Translations under genes and position numbers: made by a program | The notes under the pieces: generated by a model | Told to the model about the DNA's origin: nothing | What the model saw: the letters and a program-made list of their open reading frames with translations, nothing else | Databases searched by the model: none | Shown: one piece after another, positions 60,301-64,000 of the stretch | Layout: each line of letters opens with the position of its first letter | Position numbering within the stretch: the stretch's first letter is position 1 | Assembly (NCBI GenBank): GCA_963971405.1 | Contig: OZ020486.1 | Coordinates: 1,054,001-1,118,000, forward strand | DNA length: 64,000 nucleotides | DNA from: Psococerastis gibbosa | Taxonomy: Eukaryota; Arthropoda; Insecta; Psocodea; Psocidae | Reading direction: 5' to 3'

Positions 60301-61628
60301 TCAGGATAGCCCTCAGTACTTACATGCTTGTGGTCCAGCGGTTCAGACTATGCCCGAATAGTCATAGATCGTTCGTCGTTGGTTCGAATCCCATCTCGTC
60401 CAGATTTTTCTAAATACTCCAATTTTGCCGTATGGAGAAAACGACATTTTTCTATTGTACTTGTACTATACTTATAATATTGTAGGCTAATATATATAGT
60501 CGGTTTTGCAGGATGATTTTCTTCCTTTCCGTGGGCGTAACAGCCATGATAATAGTGGTGGAGCGGCTTGATGGCATTTGGGACCGAACACTCTGCGCAG
60601 GTACGTACGGTACCACAAATCAAATTACTGCCGTAGTGTGTACGTACGGTACCACAAATCAAATTACAGCCTTGGTGTATACACTTGTACATGGGCATAA
60701 TAACTGCTGATTCAGCCTAATTTAAGAATAGAATAGATTCTTTTCTTTGACTGTAAAAATGTAATCCTCTTATTTCGGAACACTTATAGCTTTTCCACAA
60801 CCTGTTGATTGTGACTATTAATGAGATTAATTTCAGGCGTGACGTCGCAGGAGATTCTGCTGTCGCACATAATAATCGAAACGGGCGTGATCCTGCTGCA
60901 AACCGGAGAGGTGTTCCTCTTTGTCTTCTACATCTTTCAGGTGCCCTGCCTCGGCAGTCTGCTGCACATTATGCTCCTACTCTTCCTGCAAGGGTTTTCC
61001 GGAATGTGCGGAGGTAATCCAGCTGTGTTTACAATCATTTTACAAAGTTCATTTCACTGCTGACTCATCATTTTAAATTGCAGGCACGAATGTACGAATG
61101 ATGGTAATACAATAGTCACCATACTGTAGCCTACGGAATTTCCCAACACATGAGACACCAAAATAGAATAGGCCGGCTTGAAGTGAATTTTTATCTTATT
61201 CTTCGGGTAGGGATTGCAATTGATCTCATAATTATTATGATGGTCTTGGCAAGAGCTTCTCCTTCAGGTATTGCCATTATGCACGTGGAAGTCTTCACGA
61301 GGGAACGAGAAATACGTAAAGCAGCGCACCGTGTCATTGCGACGGATTTTACGTTACTTGTACAAAAAACCAATTATGCAACTGTGTCAGAAACTGGTAC
61401 TGTGCTCCACCTACATGACTATTGTGTGTTGACAGGTTTCCTGGTGTCGGTGTCGTGTAACTCCATCACCGCGTCCAACTTCGTCTCCATGGGCAGTTTC
61501 TACCCCCTGCTGATCCTTTCTGGCCTGCTGTGGCCCACTGAGGGCATGCCCACAGTACTCCGAGCTATATCTCTGGCTTTACCGACGACTTTGGCCACCA
61601 CCAGCATGCGAAATATGATGGAGAAGGG
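45270..61628 (+). CDS. ABCH-subfamily ABC half-transporter (14 exons, 3' end missing)
   Basis: Fourteen exons with GT-AG borders join in frame: 45270-45361, 45749-45908, 46240-46434, 51125-51178, 53210-53314, 53698-53972, 54726-54758, 56269-56372, 57134-57288, 57545-57725, 58431-58617, 60512-60600, 60837-61013, 61436-61628, giving 2000 nt (666 codons). Seen: Walker A GASGCGKT (residues 36-43), Q-loop YMPQ (Gln84), signature LSGGQQRR (135-142), Walker B LVILDE (155-160), D-loop GLDP, H-loop His192, then ABC-2 type membrane segments beginning near 306, 515, 548, 575 and 620. Between about 340 and 510 lies a soluble loop with several N-x-S/T sites, as expected for an extracellular loop. Family knowledge: ABCH proteins are arthropod half-transporters that dimerise, and some are linked to lipid transport to the cuticle; the substrate here is inferred only. 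No frameshift was seen. The sixth helix is missing, so a last exon probably lies beyond 64000. ABCG is the alternative family, but the NBD motifs read as ABCH. Confidence 0.9.
45749..45908 (+). CDS. ABCH exon 2 (Walker A to Q-loop)
   Basis: The acceptor is ttgtattgcag and the donor gtaaca. The exon encodes YGLLGASGCGKTT (Walker A, with the catalytic Lys), LSCIVGRRKLNTGDVWVLGG and GSRGSGVPGPRIGYMPQ, ending on the Q-loop glutamine in phase 0. The block LSCIVGRR...GSRGSGVPGPRIGYMPQ is characteristic of ABCH proteins. Confidence 0.9.
46240..46434 (+). CDS. ABCH exon 3 (helical domain and signature)
   Basis: It encodes 65 codons running from DLSLMREFSIWDAV through the helical subdomain to NLSGGQQRRVSLAVTL, so it contains the ABC signature. 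Acceptor tgtgtgcag, donor gtcagt, both phase 0. The exon is much more GC-rich than the surrounding introns. Confidence 0.9.
47130..47980 (-). mobile_element. Penelope-like element 3' part in ABCH intron 3
   Basis: The - strand frame 47973-47545 reads NIFSYWVNYLANKLMNCKVK, GNGVYRLNCNDCNAICIGQT, GRSFETRVKEHITGIGDTN, FAKHLNSENHIFDL, a GIY-YIG domain of the Penelope type with its C-x-x-C pair. It ends after ELYTIGKN; a shifted frame continues REKLTSDITFTQS. A terminal stretch of 45 bp (47135-47179) recurs exactly at 37452-37496. It is a different subfamily from the 7-kb element. Confidence 0.83.
48575..48770 (+). mobile_element. tRNA-derived SINE copy (ABCH intron 3)
   Basis: Head with acagactccgattacacccg, B box ggttcgagcct, the same body (catgcttcggagggcgtgta, ggtggtcccgggtcttccta) and 3' end gctaggttggcttattaatag. 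About 85% like the 43.4-kb copy by eye. Confidence 0.87.
48785..49485 (+). pseudogene. LINE ORF2 C-terminus with 3' UTR and (TAA)n tail
   Basis: The frame 48802-49212 encodes FYSKHVQSIERVQNRFLRYARYQ...LESLSKRRKFLDLLLLLKIV..., the post-RT region of Jockey/CR1-type LINEs. It is followed by a 3' UTR with the short palindromic gggcaatgtccttgccc and a taataataataa tail ending near 49483. It sits in ABCH intron 3, sense to the gene, 5'-truncated just upstream of 48790 and directly behind a SINE copy. Confidence 0.8.
50109..50997 (+). mobile_element. HINE/DINE-1-like repeat, reference full copy (ABCH intron 3)
   Basis: An 889-bp non-coding element. The 5' sub-terminal repeat tgctttccaatttat (50111-50125) is the exact reverse complement of ataaattggaaagca at 50957-50971. 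Near position 130 it has a tetranucleotide tract (gtctgtcggtcg...). The 3' end has the stem-loop cgagt-ga-actcg (50976-50987) followed by gaccggttct. Sub-terminal inverted repeats, a GTCY-type tract and a 3' stem-loop are the hallmarks of DINE-1/HINE non-autonomous Helentrons. No transposase is encoded. Class assignment is inference from structure. Confidence 0.75.
51125..51178 (+). CDS. ABCH exon 4 (18-codon Walker B microexon)
   Basis: Just 54 bp, phase 0 on both sides: VHEPELVILDEPTVGLDP, holding Walker B with its catalytic Glu and the D-loop. Acceptor gtgtctag, donor gtaagt. It stands alone between introns of 4690 and 2031 bp, both packed with transposable elements. It is too short to be seen as an ORF, but the fit to exons 3 and 5 is exact. 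Confidence 0.9.
51408..51605. mobile_element. Fold-back tRNA-headed element, diverged copy (ABCH intron 4)
   Basis: Two tRNA-like B boxes point away from each other: gggattcgaacccaggatct (- strand, 51443-51462) and acatagatcgtgggttcgcg (+ strand, 51530-51549). The A-box-like gttaccgctatagactg lies between. The outer family arms are hardly recognisable. Confidence 0.65.
51683..52752 (+). mobile_element. HINE-like repeat with a 65-bp internal duplication (ABCH intron 4)
   Basis: 5' tgctttcctacttaac...ataaggagagctttgtaatg and 3' ggaccggttct at 52752. Between 52421 and 52545 a 65-bp unit is present twice. Confidence 0.8.
52421..52545 (+). repeat. 65-bp tandem duplication
   Basis: gcgctgtaaactagatagaa starts at 52421 and again at 52486; the two copies differ at very few bases. 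Confidence 0.92.
52943..53184 (+). mobile_element. Fold-back tRNA-headed element, perfect hairpin, before ABCH exon 5
   Basis: The insertion is flanked by exact 12-bp repeats (tgattggtatat, 52931-52942 and 53185-53196). Its last 164 bp form a perfect inverted repeat: arms 53021-53098 and 53107-53184, 78 bp each, around the 8-bp loop agcggtta. A tRNA-like A box spans the loop (ctagcggttaagacg) and a perfect B box gggttcgaatccc lies in the right arm, followed by a T6 run suited to Pol III termination. Upstream of the hairpin is a family-wide head (aacactgacattaaattaac). The right half of the head is missing compared with the 8.4-kb copy. Confidence 0.9.
53089..53166 (+). other. tRNA-like Pol III unit (not a true tRNA)
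   Basis: A box, B box with about 37 bp between, and a T6 terminator lie in tRNA-like order. The T-arm pairs (gtggg/cccgc) but the bases that should form the acceptor stem do not, so this is a tRNA-derived promoter, not a functional tRNA gene. Confidence 0.55.
53210..53314 (+). CDS. ABCH exon 5 (H-loop)
   Basis: Thirty-five codons beginning ILRQNIWDHLLQIAS and including IIITTHYIEEARQAHK with the switch histidine (His192). The acceptor is gatgtaatttcag. A hairpin element ends only 25 bases upstream of the exon. Donor gtaaac. Confidence 0.9.
53698..53972 (+). CDS. ABCH exon 6 (end of NBD and linker)
   Basis: It starts IGLMRNAKLLAEGSPAELL, the last strand of the nucleotide-binding domain, followed by a low-complexity Pro/His-rich linker (about residues 247-280) and NSGHAKALL entering the membrane domain. 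Acceptor gggcctag, donor ggtaata, phase 2. The linker is the least family-like part, as expected. Confidence 0.85.
54030..54200. mobile_element. Fold-back tRNA-headed element, left half (ABCH intron 6)
   Basis: It has the family head (tatatggtataaaataacgctgatattacattaactttggttg), the ggtaacttcctcgttaaaac arm and the - strand tRNA-like segment gggattcgaacccacgatca. The right half is absent or unrecognisable. Confidence 0.72.
54515..54692 (+). mobile_element. HINE-like repeat, 3' end only (ABCH intron 6)
   Basis: ctagactatgcaatcgtcaa...aatttaacactaggaaaat to gtactatcggttct. It ends 33 bp before exon 7. Confidence 0.72.
54726..54758 (+). CDS. ABCH exon 7 (33-bp microexon)
   Basis: After the acceptor cttttttcag this 33-bp exon completes Ser294, encodes KNLYRIVRHP and leaves gg for a Gly split with exon 8. 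Positively charged residues just before the first membrane helix fit the family. Donor gtaagt. The phase match on both sides (2 and 2) is the main support. Confidence 0.75.
54775..56213 (+). mobile_element. LINE (CR1/L2-like) inserted in ABCH intron 7
   Basis: It lies wholly between ABCH exons 7 and 8, in the same orientation as the gene. It holds an open RT frame, a short 3' UTR, and a pentanucleotide tail (ttcta repeated about six times, 56184-56213). The 5' end is truncated, with no endonuclease. A 6-bp repeat taatac flanks both ends, but that is too short to prove a target-site duplication. Confidence 0.85.
54792..56078 (+). pseudogene. LINE reverse transcriptase ORF (5'-truncated, otherwise open)
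   Basis: The frame is open from 54792, and the reading there (ILERLSKFFIK...SPNQFGFLKSRST) is already inside the RT, so the real start has been lost. Motifs: QFGFLKSRSTIDAV, FLDLTAAFDCVDRG (first catalytic Asp), GVPQGSILGPFLFLVYIN, FVYADDTTC (catalytic Asp pair) and the thumb region SVKFLGMQIDSHLKW, ending in the CR1/L2-type C-terminus (NHGTRSRSNL, IYNKLPNLIK). No in-frame stop over about 1.29 kb argues for a recent insertion. The product could not act alone without an endonuclease. Confidence 0.88.
56269..56372 (+). CDS. ABCH exon 8 (first membrane helix)
   Basis: It encodes AILFIFLFPMLQICTFYMSV (first transmembrane segment) followed by GGWPRGLRLAVVNQ, matching the family pattern of helix 1 plus the start of the extracellular loop. 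Acceptor ctgttgcag, donor gtagga, phase 1. Intron 7, just upstream, holds a LINE insertion. Confidence 0.88.
56700..56900 (+). repeat. Interspersed repeat, copy 1 (ABCH intron 8)
   Basis: accaagttgaatccagcgga...gtttcccaagtggtttggaa is about 90% identical to 58008-58190. Both keep the same frame open (LNPADQSRFK.ADNL...VCTAPVGKHGRTC), so this may be the 3' coding tail of a LINE; I do not recognise it. Confidence 0.8.
57134..57288 (+). CDS. ABCH exon 9 (extracellular loop, part 1)
   Basis: It encodes ELGELDSCAGLSRALG...TTKDELSYCVIRALSCQYLDLLNNSVAEK. Several cysteines and N-x-S/T sites (NTT, NNS) suit an extracellular loop. Acceptor ttttaag, donor gttagt, phase 0. Confidence 0.85.
57545..57725 (+). 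CDS. ABCH exon 10 (extracellular loop, part 2)
   Basis: It begins VFYRTLDEAMKDAVAGRVLG and continues VLHFAANFSESFEARM, typical of the large loop of ABCH/ABCG proteins; glycosylation sites NFS and NAT are present. Acceptor ctgtttag, donor gtaagt, phase 1. Confidence 0.87.
58005..58295 (+). repeat. Interspersed repeat, copy 2 with (ACT)n tail (ABCH intron 10)
   Basis: Second copy of the 56.7-kb repeat, longer at its 3' end, finishing in nine or ten act units (58266-58294). A 3' microsatellite tail points to a non-LTR retroelement. Confidence 0.8.
58431..58617 (+). CDS. ABCH exon 11 (loop to second membrane helix)
   Basis: It encodes RQSALLVEQKLRDTFYQLLA...SDCGIFERATAIPLNIQPPVFG...FSLFMTPGVVI. 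The IPL...PPVFG...F..FM.PGV pattern is a strong family signature just before helix 2. Acceptor ttttttag, donor gtaagt, phase 2. Confidence 0.9.
58618..60073. other. ABCH intron 11, unassigned part
   Basis: AT-rich intron. 58670-58985 is open on the + strand but unrecognised; 59030-59050 has an aataattatt run. Confidence 0.45.
60074..60432. mobile_element. Fold-back tRNA-headed element, both tRNA-like halves (ABCH intron 11)
   Basis: The left half carries the head (aatactgacattaaactaac, ggtaacctactcgttataac) and the - strand B box gggattagaacccacgacca. The right half carries the + strand A box ggtccagcggttcagact and B box ggttcgaatccc followed by a T5 run, then ctccaattttgccg echoing the arm. 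The core between them is about 110 bp. Confidence 0.78.
60512..60600 (+). CDS. ABCH exon 12 (second membrane helix)
   Basis: It encodes MIFFLSVGVTAMIIVVERLDGIWDRTLCA; the ERLDG.WDR motif closes helix 2 in this family. Acceptor ggttttgcag, donor gtacgt. The donor and 34 further bases are repeated once just downstream (60641-60680). Confidence 0.9.
60601..60680 (+). repeat. 40-bp tandem duplication including the exon 12 donor
   Basis: gtacgtacggtaccacaaat begins at 60601 (directly after exon 12) and again at 60641, so the splice donor has a second copy 40 bp downstream. Confidence 0.93.
60837..61013 (+). CDS. ABCH exon 13 (third and fourth helices)
   Basis: It starts GVTSQEILLSHIIIETGVIL and continues through two hydrophobic spans (EVFLFVFYIFQV and LLHIMLLLFLQGFSGMCG). 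Acceptor aatttcag, donor gtaatc, phase 1. The QG.SG.C.G motif is typical of ABC-2 membrane domains of this group. Confidence 0.9.
61436..61628 (+). CDS. ABCH exon 14 (fifth helix); next exon not found
   Basis: It encodes FLVSVSCNSITASNFVSMGS, then FYPLLILSGLLWPTEGMP (fifth helix and conserved WP.EGM turn), then LRAISLALPTTLATTSMRNMMEKG. The best donor is gtaaaa at 61629. If that intron is not removed, translation stops at 61630-61632 right after MEKG, which would leave out the sixth helix. Confidence 0.85.
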
Positions 61629-62207
61629 GTAAAAATAATATTTCTGTTTCTATTTATAATATTTAAATAGGTATGTTTTTACTATTATTTTCTGACTTTG
61701 TTCAAGTGGATCAAGAATTCAAGATCTTGCGGTCTCAGGTTCACTAACCGATGGCGAAATTTTATCACATACGAATGCCCTTAAAGACCTTAAAAGAGTG
61801 GCAAGGTGAGCCGTTAGAGAAGCTAAAGACGCGGCAGCAGAGAGGTGGTATGAAGAGCTGAGTACTTAAATGAGGGAGAGAGAAAAATCTTTAAAATCGC
61901 CAAAGTAGAGCCAGACAACAGCAGGACATTGGGGCGGTAGTCTGCATCAAAGACGAGCAAGGCAGACTTCTCACAAACGCGATAGACATTACGGAAAGGT
62001 GGGAGACTTACTTCGACGGAATTATGAACGAAGGTGTAACCCGGGCCAATCACGATATTGAAGAGAACCCAGGCTAAGTGGATGAGTTCTCAGAAGAAGA
62101 GATAAAGAAAGCCCTCCAGAAGATGGCCAGAGGAAAAGCGGCAGGACCTGACCTGATACCCATTGAGGTCATGAAAGCACTAGGAGATGGTGGCGTGGGC
62201 TTATGAC

Positions 62208-62442
62208 CAGTGACCAGTAGAAATTTAAAAGTGGTGGGGAAAAGGGGGGGGGCATGACTTCTATCTGGAGGGGCCAATGAAAAAACAAAACATTTTTCAT
62301 TAGGGGTAGGTATAACGTTCAATAATTCTGCAATTGAACAACATGTACAATATCTCAAAAGTGGGGGGGGGGCATGGAGGGGCCGGAGAAACTGTTGGGG
62401 GGGGGGCAAGCCCCCTCGGGCACCCCCGTAGCGCCGCCACTG
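62208..62442. mobile_element. hAT-like MITE inside the RTE LINE
   Basis: A 235-bp insertion interrupts the RTE coding region. It begins cagtgacc and ends cgccgccactg, a cagtg/cactg inverted terminus like many hAT elements. It is flanked by 8-bp repeats that match at 7 of 8 positions (cttatgac / tttatgac). The interior is G-rich with several runs of 8-10 G. Confidence 0.7.
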
Positions 62443-63467
62443 TTTATGACTAAACTTGCGAATAAAATAATGACGAGCAGCCGCATTCCTGATGCATGGA
62501 GAGAAAGTATCACTCTCCCGATATATAAAAGAAAGGGCGACGCTCAACACTGTAACAACTATAGACCTATTCAGTTATTGAGTCACTGCATGAAGTGGTA
62601 CGAACGGCTTATTGAAACTAAGCTGAGAACCGAACTAGAAGGCGGTATCACAGAAAACCAACTCGGGTTTATGAAAGGCCGCGCACCACAGACGGTATCT
62701 ACTTAGTGAGAACAATGCTCGAGCAACGTAGAGAATTCCAAACACCTCTGCACTATACCTTCGTCGATCTAGAAAAGGCATACGACAGGATCCCGAGAGA
62801 ACTTATTTGGGAATGTCTCGGCAAGCTAGGAGTAGCAGAGGACTACGTCCGCACATGTATGAAAACTGCTCAACAAAAGTGAGGAGTGCGGCTGGTCTCA
62901 GTGGCAATTTTACCGTCAAGTATGGCTTGCATCAAGGGTCGGCACTTAGCCCCTTCTTATTTGTCGTAATTATGGACACCCTAACATGTGACATTCAGGG
63001 AGAAGCTCCAGCCAGCCTCCTATTTGCAGATGACATAGTCATAACATCACTAAGTCGAAATGACGCTGAACAAGAGTTAGCCAAATGGGTTGAAGCGCTA
63101 GAAATAGAGGGATTGAAAGTGAACCGTGCAAAAACTGAGTGTGTACGACAGAAACTAGGCACCATCCGCATTGGAAATCAACCCCAAAACAAAGTAGGCA
63201 AGTTCAAGTATCTAGGTATAGTGTCATTGAGCAAAATGGGGGCTGTCAAGAAGATGTCAAAAGTCGGATAAAAGCCGGCTGGGCGAAGTTCCGAGATATG
63301 TCCGGGATATTCGCAGACCGAAAAATGCCCAAAAAGCTGAAATGACGCATTTATAAACAAGTTGTTCGCCCGTGCATGCTGTATGGGTCTGAGTGCTGGG
63401 CTGTACGACAGTGTGAAGAAAACATGATTCACGTAGCTGAAATGAGAATGCTGAGAAGATCCCGTAG

Positions 63468-63516
63468 CGTGACGCTGAGAGACCAACGCTGAGAGACCAA
63501 CGCTGAGAGACCAACG
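63468..63516 (+). repeat. 14-bp tandem repeat in the RTE remnant
   Basis: cgctgagagaccaa three times, shifting the already broken LINE frame. Confidence 0.9.
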
Positions 63517-63803
63517 CAAAAACCAAGACATAAGACAAAAGATGAGAACCGGGGACGTACTGGAGAAACTCAGAGAAAAAAGGCTGAACTGGTGGGGGCA
63601 CGTACTATACGCAGAGACGAAAACCACCTAGTGAAATGAGTAACAAACCGGGAGATACAAGGAAGAAGACCACCAGGGAGGCCGAGAGTTACACTGGGAA
63701 GGAAGAACGCCAGGACAGGATAGGACTGTGTGGAAACGCTGCTGTCGTGCCGCCGACCCTCCATGAGGATAAGGCGCGGTAAAAGTAAGTAAGTAGAATG
63801 AAA

Positions 63804-63963
63804 GAACCGGTCCGAGTTTACACGAACATGCCCCCCCCCCCCCCCCCGAGATATCGGAAATTTAACCATAGGAAAATTATTTACCATGAAATTACTCATT
63901 TTCTCTATCTACTATAATTTTGATAAATTGGAAAGCATGTTCGAGTAAACTCGGACCGGTTCT
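63804..63963. mobile_element. Minimal head-to-head HINE-like copy
   Basis: An inverted 3' terminus (agaaccggtccgagtttaca...gaacatg, 63804-63831) joins a C17 run and then a normal 3' third ending gcatgttcgagtaaactcgg accggttct (63963). The outer 29 bp are therefore near-perfect terminal inverted repeats. No 5' part is present. Confidence 0.8.
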
Positions 63964-64000
63964 TATAAATAGGTACCGAATTCATTGTGTTTATTTGGTT

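Larger units (their letters stand above)
61735..63795 (+). pseudogene. RTE-type LINE, multiply frameshifted
   Basis: Pieces in order: AVREAKDAAAERWYEEL (61812), the linker with VDEFSEEEIKKALQKMARGKAAGPDLIPIEV (62077-62170), an unrelated insertion (62208-62442), PDAWRESITLPIYKRKGDAQHCNNYRPIQLLSHCMKWYERLIE (62485-62610), NQLGFMKGRAPQT, FVDLEKAYDRIPRELIWECLGKLG (62760-62830), YGLHQGSALSPFLFVVIMDTL, LLFADDIVI (63020) and KFKYLGI, then the C-terminal region to about 63785 with a short (aagt)n tail. Motif spelling fits the RTE clade. At least four frameshifts or stops make it dead. Confidence 0.88.

Noticed and set aside
61150-61632. A 160-codon exon extending exon 14 upstream
   Set aside because: Family homology begins exactly after the acceptor at 61435; upstream residues look random and the phase joins exon 13 perfectly at 61436.

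Overview
The window is about 64 kb of AT-rich, repeat-dense eukaryotic DNA, most likely from an insect. The one confident host gene is a multi-exon ABC transporter of the ABCH subfamily, which is essentially an arthropod family. It has GT-AG introns and a domain order typical of ABCG/ABCH half-transporters (nucleotide-binding domain first, membrane domain second). The species cannot be named from the sequence; the repeat style would fit a hemipteran, but that is only an impression. There are no prokaryotic operons, CRISPR arrays or rRNA genes.

Layout. 1-45 kb: no host gene I can defend; a graveyard of transposable elements. Between 1 and 20 kb lie DINE-1/HINE-like repeats, a Penelope-like element with inverted arms (7.0-8.1 kb) carrying a tRNA-derived SINE, a fold-back tRNA-headed element (8.4 kb), a MITE with inverted ends (8.7-9.5 kb) and a broken piggyBac transposase (12.2-12.9 kb). 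At 20558-23370 a 5'-truncated LINE with reverse transcriptase and RNase H sits between exact 14-bp target-site duplications. From 25 to 43 kb come a second Penelope relic, an hAT-type MITE with exact 8-bp duplications (34.6 kb), several LINE 3' ends and a 2-kb long inverted repeat (40.3-42.3 kb).

45.2-61.6 kb: the ABCH gene on the + strand. Fourteen exons join in frame to 666 codons: Walker A, Q-loop, signature, Walker B and H-loop, then a glycosylatable extracellular loop and five recognisable membrane segments. The sixth membrane helix and the end of the gene are probably beyond the window. The introns are full of insertions: HINE-like copies, a LINE reverse transcriptase, Penelope, SINEs, and three or four copies of an unusual family that carries tRNA-like Pol III promoters facing outward from an inverted-repeat core. 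One of these is a perfect 78-bp-arm hairpin ending 25 bp before exon 5, with a 12-bp target-site duplication.

61.7-64 kb: a frameshifted RTE-type LINE, itself interrupted by an hAT-like MITE, then a minimal head-to-head HINE-like copy.

The most novel-looking signals are the fold-back tRNA-headed family, the HINE-like family with its conserved sub-terminal repeats, tetranucleotide tract and 3' stem-loop, and the 2-kb inverted repeat. I saw no new multi-gene system.
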